A DNA stretch of 64,000 nucleotides from Rhodococcoides trifolii (GCF_014635345.1 NZ_BMCU01000002.1:186001-250000); one strand, 5' to 3'; positions 18,309-27,350 are shown, numbered from the stretch's first letter. The notes: generated by a model not told the origin, from the letters alone. Numbers and translations are program-made.

Positions 18309-20153
18309 ATCAGCAGCAGCTTCGCCGACACCACGTTCACGGATCCCGCCCTGATCCGTAACTTCTGCATCATCGCGCACATCGACCACGGCAAGTCCAC
18401 GCTGGCCGACCGCATGTTGCAGCTCACGGGTGTGATCGACGACCGCTCGATGCGGGCCCAGTACCTCGACCGCATGGACATCGAGCGTGAGCGCGGCATC
18501 ACCATCAAGGCGCAGAACGTGCGGTTGCCGTGGAAGATGGGCGAGCAGGAGCACGTGCTGCACCTCATCGACACGCCCGGCCACGTCGACTTCACCTACG
18601 AGGTCTCCCGCGCACTCGAGGCGTGTGAGGGTGCGGTTCTCCTCGTCGACGCAGCTCAGGGCATCGAGGCGCAGACGCTCGCTAACCTGTACCTGGCGCT
18701 CGAGAAGGACCTGACGATCATTCCGGTCCTGAACAAGATCGACCTACCGGCGGCCGATCCGGATCGCTACGCCGCCGAGATCGCGCACATCATCGGATGC
18801 GAGGCCGACGACGTGCTCCGTGTGTCGGGCAAGACCGGCGCGGGCGTGAAGGAACTGCTCGACGAGGTCGTCAAGCTGGTTCCGGCGCCCGTCGGCGACG
18901 CGGACGGCCCGGCGCGGGCCATGATCTTCGACTCCGTCTACGACGCGTATCGCGGCGTCGTGACCTACGTGCGAGTGGTCGACGGGCGCATCACCCCGCG
19001 CGAGAAGGTCACCATGATGTCCACCGGCTCGACTCATGAGCTGGTCGAGGTGGGCATCGTCTCCCCGGACCCGAAGCCGACGCAGGGACTCGGCGTCGGC
19101 GAGGTGGGTTACCTCATCACCGGCGTCAAGGACGTCCGTCAGTCGAAAGTCGGTGACACCGTCACCTCGGCCCGCAAGGGTGCCACCGAGCCGTTGACCG
19201 GCTACCGCGAACCGCGACCGATGGTCTACTCCGGTCTCTACCCGGTGGACGGCTCCGACTACCCGGTCCTGCGCGACGCGCTGGAGAAGCTGCAGCTGAA
19301 CGACGCCGCCTTGACCTACGAGCCGGAGACGTCCGTCGCCCTGGGCTTCGGGTTCCGCTGCGGCTTCCTCGGACTGCTGCACATGGAGATCACTCGCGAA
19401 CGGCTCGAGCGCGAGTTCGACCTCGATCTGATCTCCACGTCGCCCAACGTGGTCTACCGAGTCGAGATGGACGACGGCGCCGAGCACATCGTCACCAACC
19501 CGTCCTACTGGCCGGAAGGCAAGGCGCGCGACGTGTTCGAGCCGATGGTCAAGTGCACCATCATCTCGCCGAGCGAATTCATCGGTTCGATCATGGAGCT
19601 GTGCCAGAGCCGTCGCGGCGAGCTCGGCGGGATGGACTACCTGTCGGAAACACGTGTCGAACTTCGGTACACGATTCCGATGGCGGAGATCATCTTCGAC
19701 TTCTTCGACATTCTGAAGTCGCGTACACGTGGCTACGCCAGCTTGGACTACGAGGAGATCGGCGAGCAGGCTGCCGATCTGGTGAAGGTCGACATCCTGT
19801 TGCAGGGCGAAGCTGTCGACGCGTTCTCGGCCATCGTCCACCGTGCCGCTGCGGGCGCGTACGGCAACAAGATGACCACGCGCCTGAAGGATCTCATTCC
19901 GCGTCAGCAGTACGAGATTCCGATCCAGGCGGCTATCGGCGCCAAGATCATTGCGCGCGAGAACATTCGAGCCATCCGCAAGGACGTCTTGGCCAAGTGT
20001 TACGGCGGCGACATCAGCCGTAAGCGCAAGCTGCTCGAGAAGCAGAAGGCGGGTAAGAAGCGCATGAAGACCATCGGTCGTGTCGACGTGCCGCAGGAAG
20101 CGTTCGTGGCAGCGCTGTCGACCGATTCGTCGGCGGACAGCAAGAAGAAGTAG
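18309..20153 (+). CDS. lepA: Elongation factor 4 (LepA)
   Basis: Ribosome-associated translational GTPase, about 614 residues. G1 [10 protein letters not shown]2 RGITIKAQ, G3 DTPGH, G4 NKID and the LepA-specific C-terminal domain ending near [17 protein letters not shown] are intact. The start is unresolved: there is no ATG, GTG or TTG close to the family N-terminus. A strong GAGGAGA stands 5 nt before an ATC (18309), giving [19 protein letters not shown], where the family begins. The nearest canonical in-frame codon is a TTG about 160 nt upstream, inside the divergent PemK-like gene. ATC initiation is therefore proposed; product assignment is certain, the start is not. Confidence 0.93.
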   Translation: MSSSFADTTFTDPALIRNFCIIAHIDHGKSTLADRMLQLTGVIDDRSMRAQYLDRMDIERERGITIKAQNVRLPWKMGEQEHVLHLIDTPGHVDFTYEVSRALEACEGAVLLVDAAQGIEAQTLANLYLALEKDLTIIPVLNKIDLPAADPDRYAAEIAHIIGCEADDVLRVSGKTGAGVKELLDEVVKLVPAPVGDADGPARAMIFDSVYDAYRGVVTYVRVVDGRITPREKVTMMSTGSTHELVEVGIVSPDPKPTQGLGVGEVGYLITGVKDVRQSKVGDTVTSARKGATEPLTGYREPRPMVYSGLYPVDGSDYPVLRDALEKLQLNDAALTYEPETSVALGFGFRCGFLGLLHMEITRERLEREFDLDLISTSPNVVYRVEMDDGAEHIVTNPSYWPEGKARDVFEPMVKCTIISPSEFIGSIMELCQSRRGELGGMDYLSETRVELRYTIPMAEIIFDFFDILKSRTRGYASLDYEEIGEQAADLVKVDILLQGEAVDAFSAIVHRAAAGAYGNKMTTRLKDLIPRQQYEIPIQAAIGAKIIARENIRAIRKDVLAKCYGGDISRKRKLLEKQKAGKKRMKTIGRVDVPQEAFVAALSTDSSADSKKK

Positions 20154-20162
20154 CGCTCCTCG

Positions 20163-21536
20163 TCAGTCCAGCTCGAGCTCGTTCAGGGTGTTCTCGATGA
20201 TCTCCGTCAATGCCGGGTGCGCCCAGTAGGTATCGGACGCGAGGCGCCGAGCATCGATGTCGAACTGCATGGCGACGACGAGGACGTGGACCAGGGATGC
20301 GGCCTGCGGTCCGAAGACGTGCGCGCCCAGGATCTTTCCGCTCGCCGGGTCCGCCAGGATCTTGCAGAACCCGGTGGTGTCCTCCATCGCCCAGCCGTAG
20401 GCGACGTCGCTGTAGTCCTTTCGGCCTGCGGTATATCGTGTTCCGGCGTCGCGCAGTTGCTGTTCCGTCTTGCCGATGCTGCCGATCTGGGGCTCGGTGA
20501 ACACCGCGGACGGCACCAGATCGTGGTCGGTGGCGATCGGTGACGACGGGTTCGCGAGATTGTGCGCGACCGTCTTCGCTTCCCGGTTGGCGACGTGCTT
20601 GAGCGGAATCGGCGAACTCACGTCGCCGAGCGCGTAGACACCGTCGGCGGACGTGCGTTGCTGATCGTCGACCACGATGCGACCGGAGTCCTCGTCGACG
20701 TCGATACCCGCGTGCTCGCACCCGAGGTCGTCGGTGTTGGGCTTACGGCCAGCGGCGACCAGCAGGGTGTCGCCGGTGACCTCGCTGCCGTCGTCGAGTT
20801 CGAGGACGATGTCGTCGCCGGACATGTGTGCGCCCGTCACGGAGGTACCCAGTCGAACGTCGTAGCGCTGCTGGGCAATCGAGGTGAAGGCCTCGGTGAC
20901 ACTCTCGTCGTGGGGACCGAGAAGATTGTCCGAGGACTCGACCACCGTGATGTGGGCGCCCGTGGCGGCGAACACGTGGGCGAGTTCGGCCGCGATGTAT
21001 CCGCCGCCGAGTACGAGGAGGCGACGGGGCGCCTCGTCGAGACGCATGATGTCGTCCGAAGTATGGTACCGGACACCGGATTTCGCGATCGGCGGCGGGA
21101 CGACGGGATGTCCGCCCACGGCGACCACCACCTTGTCCGCGGTAATCTCGATGTCGTCGTCACCCACCCGTACGCGCAGTGCTCGGGGACCGGTGAAGGT
21201 TCCGGTTCCGGCCAGGACGGTGATGTTGTCGCTCTTCTCGCGCCCCTCGCGGCCCGACGCCTCGTTCTCGTCCAGACGGCCGAAGACCCTCTCGCGCAAC
21301 GCTTTCCAGTGCACGTCCGGGTCCGACGCACTCACGTCGAAACGCTCGGACCCGGCGACGGTGTCCGCGACCTCGGTGGTGTAGGCCAGCATCTTCGACG
21401 GAATGCAACCTCGGTTCAGGCAGGTGCCACCGAATTGTCCCTTCTCGACGATCACGATGGACTTGTCGTCGAAGCGGGAGTCGATCACCATGTTGCCCGA
21501 GCCGGTGCCGATCAGGGCGATGTCGTAATGGGTCAT
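20163..21536 (-). CDS. mtr: Mycothione reductase
   Basis: NADPH-dependent flavoprotein that reduces mycothiol disulfide, keeping the actinobacterial thiol pool reduced. The 457 residues show the FAD motif IGTGSGN, the redox pair Cys39/Cys44 in GGTCLNRGCIPSKM, the NADPH-binding VLGGGYIAAELAHVFA, the second FAD motif VYALGDVSSP and the dimer-interface HPALTEIIENTL. Length and the GSGN variant fit Mtr rather than lipoamide dehydrogenase. It overlaps the upstream MDMPI-family gene by 4 nt, so two mycothiol-related proteins are coupled. Confidence 0.93.
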   Translation of the reverse strand: MTHYDIALIGTGSGNMVIDSRFDDKSIVIVEKGQFGGTCLNRGCIPSKMLAYTTEVADTVAGSERFDVSASDPDVHWKALRERVFGRLDENEASGREGREKSDNITVLAGTGTFTGPRALRVRVGDDDIEITADKVVVAVGGHPVVPPPIAKSGVRYHTSDDIMRLDEAPRRLLVLGGGYIAAELAHVFAATGAHITVVESSDNLLGPHDESVTEAFTSIAQQRYDVRLGTSVTGAHMSGDDIVLELDDGSEVTGDTLLVAAGRKPNTDDLGCEHAGIDVDEDSGRIVVDDQQRTSADGVYALGDVSSPIPLKHVANREAKTVAHNLANPSSPIATDHDLVPSAVFTEPQIGSIGKTEQQLRDAGTRYTAGRKDYSDVAYGWAMEDTTGFCKILADPASGKILGAHVFGPQAASLVHVLVVAMQFDIDARRLASDTYWAHPALTEIIENTLNELELD

Positions 21537-22207
21537 TCGAACGTCTCACTCAGGTCGGTGTCGGGGAGAGAGCCCATGGTTCCGAAGTGGTCGAGGTAGG
21601 GGCCGATGTCACCCTCGACGGTCCACGATCGGAGCTGTGCCTCCGACCGTCGCGTCATCAATGCGCGAATCAGTTCGAAGTCGGGCGCGGACAGGACCAC
21701 CTCGGGCGTTCCGGCCTCGGGCTGCGAGAGCCACGTCCAGCGGGCTCCCCGTAGTTCCAGTGGTGGAAGGTCTTTCACCGCATCACCGAGACCGTCGGCC
21801 AGCTTGTCTCGCATCGCCTGCAGGCCCTCGGAGTCCTGGGCACCGGTCACACCGAGCGCACCACGCAGGTCCTGCTCGTGAATGATCGCGTCGCCGAGCG
21901 GGCGAGTGTTGTTCTCCGCCATCCAGGTGCGCATGGGGTCCGTCAGTGACCGCCATTCGGCCGCGAGGTCCTCGACCGTGGCGTTCTGCCGGTCGTCCAC
22001 CTGCTTCTGCGTCCAGTCCGCGTTGTGGTCGTCGGCCTCTTCGCCGGCCAGTACATCGGCGTTCAACCCGATCATGTGCGAGAGCAGGTTGCGCGCGGTC
22101 CAGTCCGGGCACGCCGGCACCGTCGCTTCCCACCGGTCTCCCGGAACGGATTGCACCAGGTCGAGCACGCGCTCCTGCGCACGGGACCATTCGTCGATCG
22201 CGTTCAT
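21533..22207 (-). CDS. Maleylpyruvate isomerase-type (MDMPI/DinB-like) mycothiol-dependent protein
   Basis: A 224-residue DinB-fold protein with the MDMPI N-terminal metal-binding domain. Visible are CPDWTARNLLSHMIGLNADV (ligand His44) and HEQDLRGAL (His110, Asp113). Members use mycothiol as cofactor or co-substrate for isomerisation, conjugation or detoxification; the substrate cannot be inferred. Coupling to mtr through a 4-nt overlap supports a thiol-dependent function. The ATG follows AAAGGGG at good spacing. Confidence 0.85.
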   Translation of the reverse strand: MNAIDEWSRAQERVLDLVQSVPGDRWEATVPACPDWTARNLLSHMIGLNADVLAGEEADDHNADWTQKQVDDRQNATVEDLAAEWRSLTDPMRTWMAENNTRPLGDAIIHEQDLRGALGVTGAQDSEGLQAMRDKLADGLGDAVKDLPPLELRGARWTWLSQPEAGTPEVVLSAPDFELIRALMTRRSEAQLRSWTVEGDIGPYLDHFGTMGSLPDTDLSETFE

Positions 22208-22267
22208 GATGCCCCTTTCGTAACGAGTTCGACTGACTCATACCCATCGGGACGCGTTCCTACCCCG

Positions 22268-23641
22268 CTAACGACCTCGGGCCGAGACCGGCGGAAACCG
22301 GTCCGCGGACAGGCCGGTGGTCCGGTGTCCGAGAACTGCGACGTCGACGATCAGCAGTCCCATCGCCACGGCGACGAGTCCGAAGACCGGGCCCGATCCG
22401 TGACTGTCGAGGAACGGCAGCAACAGGAACGGCAGGACTCCCGTCATCAGCTTCGACAGCGAATACGCTGCGCCCGTGGCGGTTCCGCGGATCGACGTCG
22501 GGTAGGAGTCGGCGAGGTAGACGTGATACGCGTTGGAGAACAGGTTGCTCGTCATCGTGTAGAGGGTGCCGGCGAGCAGAATCGACCACGCGGACGTCGA
22601 GAATCCGAACCACAATCCGAAGGCGGCCATCCCGCCGGCCGAGGCCATCACGAGGTATTTGCGCTCGATGCGTTCGACGATCGGCACGGCCAACAGCGAT
22701 CCGAGCGGGTAGCCGAAATACGTCAGTGCGACGAAGCCAAGTGAGGTCACCAAGTCGAAACCCTTGCCCATCAACACGATCGGGGCGAGGGTGCCGAAGC
22801 CGTAGTACCCGAACACCTCCAGTACCGACAGGATCCACAGCATCACGGTCCGCCGCGTCAGGGGTGGCCGGAACAGTGACCGCAGGGACGACTTCGGTGC
22901 CTTGGTCACGTCGATGGAGGGATCCGGTTCGGTGAGAACATGTCCCGCGGCTCGGGCCTCGTCCTCGAAAGCGGTCGTGATGGCGTCGGCTTCCGCATGT
23001 CGACCCTGCAGTTCCAGCCAGCGAGGGGATTCCGGGAGACCGCGTCGAACCAGCCATACCGCGAACGATCCGACGCCGCCCAGGACGAATAGCCACCGCC
23101 ACCCGTCGACGCCGAACGGCTGCTGTGGGACCAGCCATCGCGCCAGCAGTCCCACGGTCGGCACTCCGAAGAAAGCAACGGTGTACGCGATGGAGATGAA
23201 TTTGCCGCGCATGTTCTTCGGGAGCAGGTCCGAAAGGTACGAGTCGGCGAGCGAGAATTCCGCGCCGATACCGATGCCCGCGATGAACCGGGTGACGACG
23301 AGGAACACGGCGTTCGGGCTGAAGGCGCCGAGAAGCGAGAACAGGGAGTAGACCGCCAGGTTGATCATGAACGCCGGTCGGCGCCCGATGCGGTCGGCGA
23401 GGCGCCCCATGGTGAGAGCGCCGATGAACTGGCCGAGGAACGCGGACCCGAGCAGCAGGTTGAGTTCGGTGCGGCTCAGGTCGAGGTCGGTCTTCAGGAC
23501 GCCCGAGATCGTGGCGGCGAGGAAGTTCTCGTACAGGTCGAAGAACAACCCGAGGCCGATGACGGCCGTCGCGACGCGGTGCATTCGGCCGATGGGGAGT
23601 CGGTCGAGGCGGGCGGCGACGGACACGGTCGTATCGTTCAC
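22268..23641 (-). CDS. MFS metabolite:proton symporter
   Basis: A 457-residue 12-helix transporter of the metabolite/sugar:H+ symporter branch. The signature GRLADRIGRRPAF between helices 2 and 3 is present, as is RFIAGIGIGAEFSLADSYLSDLLPKNMRGK, and the second half carries IERKYLVMA and SYPTSIRGTATG. A long central loop holds an acidic, alanine-rich stretch. The substrate is unknown. The GTG start has a -10-like TACAGT exactly 7 nt upstream on the minus strand and no Shine-Dalgarno, suggesting a leaderless mRNA. Confidence 0.9.
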   Translation of the reverse strand: MNDTTVSVAARLDRLPIGRMHRVATAVIGLGLFFDLYENFLAATISGVLKTDLDLSRTELNLLLGSAFLGQFIGALTMGRLADRIGRRPAFMINLAVYSLFSLLGAFSPNAVFLVVTRFIAGIGIGAEFSLADSYLSDLLPKNMRGKFISIAYTVAFFGVPTVGLLARWLVPQQPFGVDGWRWLFVLGGVGSFAVWLVRRGLPESPRWLELQGRHAEADAITTAFEDEARAAGHVLTEPDPSIDVTKAPKSSLRSLFRPPLTRRTVMLWILSVLEVFGYYGFGTLAPIVLMGKGFDLVTSLGFVALTYFGYPLGSLLAVPIVERIERKYLVMASAGGMAAFGLWFGFSTSAWSILLAGTLYTMTSNLFSNAYHVYLADSYPTSIRGTATGAAYSLSKLMTGVLPFLLLPFLDSHGSGPVFGLVAVAMGLLIVDVAVLGHRTTGLSADRFPPVSARGR

Positions 23642-23648
23642 CTAACTA

Positions 23649-23654
23649 ACTGTA
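23649..23654 (-). promoter_or_regulatory. -10 element of the MFS gene, leaderless type
   Basis: TACAGT on the minus strand, 7 nt before the GTG start at 23641, in the 23-nt gap after the GH15 gene. Confidence 0.4.
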
Positions 23655-23664
23655 GAAGATGCCC

Positions 23665-25749
23665 TCAGTTCGCGTTGTGCGCCGGCTGGAAGTGACCGGA
23701 CTCCGCCGCCTCCTCGGCACGGATCACGTGAACGACCGCATTGATCAGGGCCAGGTGCGTGAAGGCCTGCGGGAAGTTGCCCAGGTGGCGTCCGGTCTTC
23801 GCGTCGATTTCCTCCGCGTAGAGCTTGAGGGGGCTGGCGTAACCGAGCAGTCGCTCGCAGAGGTGCTTGGCGCGGTCCAACTCGCCGATCTCGACGAGGG
23901 CCGACACCAGCCAGAACGAGCAGATGGTGAACGTGCCTTCTTCACCGCTCAGTCCGTCGTCCGTGGTGTCGACGCGATAGCGCAGAACCAGCCCGTCCTC
24001 GGTGAGCTCGTCGGCGATCGCCAGCACCGTCGCACGGATGCGCTCGTCGTCGGCGGGCAGGAAACGCAGCAGGGGAGCGAGCAACAACGACGCGTCGAGC
24101 GAGTCGTCGCCGTACCGCTGCGTGAACACCCCGCGCGAATCGACGCCGTGCTCGAGGATGTCTTCCTTGATCTCGTCGGCGATCTCGTTCCACTGCTCGG
24201 CGTAGGCATCCTCTCCGTGCATCACGGCGAGTTTCGCACCGCGGTCGAGAGCCACCCAGCACATCACCTTCGACGAAGTGAAGTGCTGTGGTTCGCCGCG
24301 CACCTCCCAGATTCCTCGGTCGGGTTCGCGCCAGTGCTCGATGGCTTGTTCGACCTGCTCCTTCAGCAGCGGCCACAACGACTCCGGGACCTGCTCACGG
24401 GAGCGCACATGCAGATACACCGAGTCGAGCATGGTGCCCCAGATGTCGTGTTGGCTCTGGTTGTACGCACCGTTGCCGATGCGGACGGGCTTCGCGCCGT
24501 CGTACCCCGACAGGTGGTCGAGTTCGGTCTCCTCGAGCGTGTGCTCACCACCGATTCCGTACATCACCTGCAGCGGGATCAAGCTGTCGCCGGGTCCGTT
24601 GGACACGTCGGAAATGAAGGAGAAGAAATCGTTGGCCTCGCGGTCGAGCCCGAGCGTGTACAGACCCCACAGAGCAAAGGTGGAATCACGCACCCAGGCA
24701 AAGCGGTAGTCCCAGTTCCGCTCTCCCTTGGGGGTTTCCGGCAACGAGGTCGTCGACGCCGCCAACAGCGCCCCGGTGGGTGCGTAGGTCAAGCCCTTCA
24801 ACGCCAACGCGCTGCGCTGCAGGTACCCCCGCCACGGGTGATCCGGGAAGCGGCCGATCGTGATCCACTGGCGCCAACACTCGGACGTACGCCACATCCG
24901 TTCGGCTGCCTCGTCGAACGTGTGCGGCGGCTCGAGAGTCGACCACGACAGTGCGACGAAGATGTTGTCCCCCTCGCTCATTCGAGTGCGTGCCCGAGCT
25001 TCACGGCCCTCGATGCCGATGCGGAGGTTGGTGGTGAGCTTGAGCGCGGGTTGGTCCGATCCGTCGGCCGCGCGTGCGGTTGCCGTGGCTTCTTCGTAGA
25101 CCTTGCCGGTGTACTCCCACTCCGCACCCGCGCGGTGATAGTCGAACGCAGGCTCGCAGCTCATCTCCAGTTCGACTGTGCCGCTGACACATTTGACGGT
25201 CCGCAACAGGCAGTGCTCGGCGTCCCAATCCGACGGTGCGCGCCGGTGCGTCTTCGATCGTTCGTCGGTGTTGTGCCACGGTCCCATCACCAGGGCGTCG
25301 CGCACGATGAGCCACCCGGTTTCCGTCTGCCAGGTCGTCTCCACGATGAGTCCGCCGGGCAGGTACCGCCGCGCAGCCGGGACGTTCTGGCCGTACGGGC
25401 CGACGCGGAAATGCCCGGCACTGCGGTCGAGGATGGAGCCGAACACGCTGGGAGAATCGGGGCGGGGAACACACATCCACTCGACCGCACCGTTGCGGGC
25501 GATCAGGCAGGTCGTCTCGCAGTCGGAGAGGAACGCATAGTCGTCGATCGGCGGGAATGCGGAACGTCGGGGGAGCCACGTCTGGTTGTTGGCCGGCACG
25601 GCGTCGAGTGCAGTGTGCGCGAGGGCGGAGTCGGCACTCGCACCGAAGACTGCTTCCTCGGCGCTGGCGACTCGTGGGACCACGGACTTGTCGTCGAACG
25701 GGCTCATGCCGCCAATCATCATCTTCGCGGTCGCCCCCGTCCACTGCAC
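23665..25749 (-). CDS. Glycoside hydrolase family 15 (trehalase-like)
   Basis: Up to 694 residues. A GH15 N-terminal beta domain (FPPIDDYAFLSDCETTCLIARNG, PRRYLPGG-type block) is followed by the alpha/alpha-barrel catalytic domain with NWDYRFAWVRDSTFALWGLYTLG, GYDGAKPVRIGNGA and GIWEVRGEPQHFTSSKVMCWVALDR. In mycobacteria this family (Rv2402-like) is a phosphate-dependent trehalase; glucoamylase or glucodextranase activity cannot be excluded here. No signal peptide, so it is cytosolic. The GTG at 25749 lies 9 nt behind a TAACGT -10 hexamer; ATGs at 25722, 25719 and 25707 are alternatives and the first 50 residues are not conserved. Confidence 0.87.
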   Translation of the reverse strand: MQWTGATAKMMIGGMSPFDDKSVVPRVASAEEAVFGASADSALAHTALDAVPANNQTWLPRRSAFPPIDDYAFLSDCETTCLIARNGAVEWMCVPRPDSPSVFGSILDRSAGHFRVGPYGQNVPAARRYLPGGLIVETTWQTETGWLIVRDALVMGPWHNTDERSKTHRRAPSDWDAEHCLLRTVKCVSGTVELEMSCEPAFDYHRAGAEWEYTGKVYEEATATARAADGSDQPALKLTTNLRIGIEGREARARTRMSEGDNIFVALSWSTLEPPHTFDEAAERMWRTSECWRQWITIGRFPDHPWRGYLQRSALALKGLTYAPTGALLAASTTSLPETPKGERNWDYRFAWVRDSTFALWGLYTLGLDREANDFFSFISDVSNGPGDSLIPLQVMYGIGGEHTLEETELDHLSGYDGAKPVRIGNGAYNQSQHDIWGTMLDSVYLHVRSREQVPESLWPLLKEQVEQAIEHWREPDRGIWEVRGEPQHFTSSKVMCWVALDRGAKLAVMHGEDAYAEQWNEIADEIKEDILEHGVDSRGVFTQRYGDDSLDASLLLAPLLRFLPADDERIRATVLAIADELTEDGLVLRYRVDTTDDGLSGEEGTFTICSFWLVSALVEIGELDRAKHLCERLLGYASPLKLYAEEIDAKTGRHLGNFPQAFTHLALINAVVHVIRAEEAAESGHFQPAHNAN

Positions 25750-25758
25750 ACGCGCGAG

Positions 25759-25768
25759 ACGTTAGGGT
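25759..25768. promoter_or_regulatory. Overlapping divergent -10 elements
   Basis: On the plus strand TAGGGT (25763-25768) stands 6 nt before the GTG at 25775. On the minus strand TAACGT (25759-25764) stands 9 nt before the GTG at 25749. The two hexamers share two bases, so the two promoters probably exclude one another. Confidence 0.4.
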
Positions 25769-25774
25769 CGATGT

Positions 25775-25996
25775 GTGAACGACGCGACGAGTTGGTGGGA
25801 CGGCATCGAACTCTGGGTCGTCGGTCTGCCGTTCATTCCGCAGGTCGCCCTCGTGGTCGTCGTGGTGCTGCCGATCGCTGCCGCCATTGCGCTCGTGTTG
25901 GACCGGGCCGTCTCCGAGCTCACCAAGCTCAATCCGCGCGGAAAGAGCGCTCGCCGGGAAGCGATCGTGTCCGACGGCACGGCGGTGGAACGCTGA
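25775..25996 (+). CDS. Small single-span membrane protein
   Basis: A 73-residue protein of unknown function. An N-terminal WWDGIELWVV amphipathic stretch leads to one strong hydrophobic segment (VALVVVVVLPIAAAIALVL, about residues 26-44), then a charged tail (LTKLNPRGKSARREA). The GTG is placed 6 nt after TAGGGT. A small membrane protein gene occupies the same position between the trehalase-like gene and subI in M. tuberculosis (Rv2401A, recalled), which supports a real gene. The stop codon overlaps the start of an even smaller membrane ORF. Confidence 0.72.
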   Translation: MNDATSWWDGIELWVVGLPFIPQVALVVVVVLPIAAAIALVLDRAVSELTKLNPRGKSARREAIVSDGTAVER

Positions 25997-26073
25997 TGCC
26001 ACGCTCGCGCGTCACCGTGGCACTGTTCGCGCTGCTGCTTCTCGTCCTCGTCGCGTGGCTGTTCACTCGCTGA
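25996..26073 (+). CDS. 25-residue transmembrane micro-ORF
   Basis: A 25-residue ORF whose ATG shares a base with the upstream stop (TGATG). The peptide is two or three basic residues, then VALFALLLLVLVAWLF, and ends TR: a textbook single-span small membrane protein. Translational coupling to the 73-residue membrane protein suggests the pair acts together. It is below normal annotation cut-offs; there is no proof of expression. Confidence 0.45.
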   Translation: MPRSRVTVALFALLLLVLVAWLFTR

Positions 26074-26078
26074 CTCGA

Positions 26079-26109
26079 TTGCAGGTCCACCCCCTTTCTC
26101 TGCTAGATT
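26079..26109 (+). promoter_or_regulatory. Promoter of the sulfate importer operon
   Basis: -35-like TTGCAG (26079-26084), 19-nt spacer, -10 TAGATT (26104-26109), then 7 nt to the GTG of the leader ORF at 26117. The expected transcription start coincides with that GTG. Confidence 0.5.
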
Positions 26110-26116
26110 TCTCGCC

Positions 26117-26206
26117 GTGCACGCACCAGTACTGCCTCCGGTCCGCCATGAATTGGCGTTGATCGCAGTCGGCATGCTCGCCGTCGCCGACGTCGACTGT
26201 CGCTGA
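26117..26206 (+). CDS. Leaderless leader peptide upstream of subI
   Basis: A 29-residue ORF starting at the predicted transcription start, 125 nt before subI. It ends LAVADVDCR with a single TGT cysteine codon two codons before the stop. Cysteine-containing leaderless short ORFs before sulfur operons act as cysteine-responsive attenuators in mycobacteria (established there). The downstream leader contains CCTCTT at 26223-26228, able to pair with the subI GAGAGG at 26318-26323. Coding status and regulation are inferred from position and these signals. Confidence 0.5.
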   Translation: MHAPVLPPVRHELALIAVGMLAVADVDCR

Positions 26207-26330
26207 CTCCCGCTCCGGCGAGCCTCTTCGTGCTCGCAACTCTGTACGTACGCACTCGGTTGAACCGAGTCGGACGCCCGCATGTCGAAATCCCAGAGCC
26301 CCGACGTTCGATGCCCAGAGAGGCCCTTCG

Positions 26331-27350
26331 ATGAAATCCCGCCTGAACTTTGCGCTGACTGCTGTCGTGACGACAGCCGCCCTTGCCCTGACTGCCTGCG
26401 GCGGTGGCTCCAGCGACACCGTCGGCGATTCCGGTTCGTCCGCCGGCGGCCCCGCCCTGACACTGATCGGTTACGCCGTTCCGAAGAACGGTTGGGATGC
26501 AATCGGTCCGGCATTCGCCCAGACCGAAGCAGGCGAAGGCTCCACCATCAACGCCGACTACGGCGCGTCCGGTAACCAGTCCCGCAAGGTCGCCGACGGT
26601 GCCCCAGCCGACATCGTCAATTTCTCCGTCGAGCCGGACGTCACACGACTCGTGAAGGCCGGCAAGGTCGACGAGAACTGGAACAAGAACGCGTACAACG
26701 GAGTTCCGTTCGGCTCGGTCGTGTCCATCGTCGTCCGCGAGGGGAACCCGAAGAACATTCAGACCTGGGACGACCTGCTGAAGCCGGACGTGTCGGTCAT
26801 CAGCCCCAGCCCGCTCAGTTCCGGCTCCGCCAAGTGGAACCTGTTGGCGCCCTACGCAGCCAAGAGCAACGGCGGCCAGAACAAGCAGGCGGGACTCGAC
26901 TACATCTCGCAGCTCGTCACGCACTTCCCGGTGCAACCCGATTCGGGCCGCGCAGCCAGCGAGGCGTTCCTGCAGGGTCAGGGCGACGTGCTGCTCAGCT
27001 ATGAGAACGAGGCGCTGCTGCTCGAAGGACAGGATCAGCCGGTTCAGCACATCAACCCGTCGGACACCTTCCGCATCGACAACCCTGTCGCAGTGATCAA
27101 TTCGAGTGCCAACCTGGAGAAGGCGAACGCGCTCAACGACTACATCTACACCGACGAGGGCCAGAAGATCTGGGCCGAAGCAGGATTCCGCCCGGTCAAC
27201 CCCGAGATCGCCTCGCAGTACACCGACAAGTTCCCGACCCCGGACAAGCTTTACACGATCGACGACCTGGGTGGATGGACGACCGTCGACGCCGACCTGT
27301 TCGGTGACAACGGCGCGATCACCGCAATCTACAAGGGGTCGGGCAGCTAG
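26331..27350 (+). CDS. subI: Sulfate ABC transporter substrate-binding lipoprotein
   Basis: A 339-residue periplasmic-type binding lipoprotein for sulfate (or thiosulfate). The signal peptide ends in LTACGGG with the lipidated Cys23. The mature domain has the sulfate-binding-protein blocks YAVPKNGWDAIGPAF, DYGASGNQSRKVADGAPADIVNFS, ISPSPLSSGSAKWN and LLSYENEALL. The ATG has an AGAGAGG ribosome site 7 nt upstream. First structural gene of subI-cysT-cysW-cysA, 2 nt before cysT, and preceded by a leader ORF. Confidence 0.95.
   Translation: MKSRLNFALTAVVTTAALALTACGGGSSDTVGDSGSSAGGPALTLIGYAVPKNGWDAIGPAFAQTEAGEGSTINADYGASGNQSRKVADGAPADIVNFSVEPDVTRLVKAGKVDENWNKNAYNGVPFGSVVSIVVREGNPKNIQTWDDLLKPDVSVISPSPLSSGSAKWNLLAPYAAKSNGGQNKQAGLDYISQLVTHFPVQPDSGRAASEAFLQGQGDVLLSYENEALLLEGQDQPVQHINPSDTFRIDNPVAVINSSANLEKANALNDYIYTDEGQKIWAEAGFRPVNPEIASQYTDKFPTPDKLYTIDDLGGWTTVDADLFGDNGAITAIYKGSGS

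Noticed and set aside
24938..26002. Open frame on the minus strand extending over the small membrane ORFs
   Set aside because: It is out of frame with GH15 and lacks any motif; the 73- and 25-residue plus-strand ORFs have better signals.
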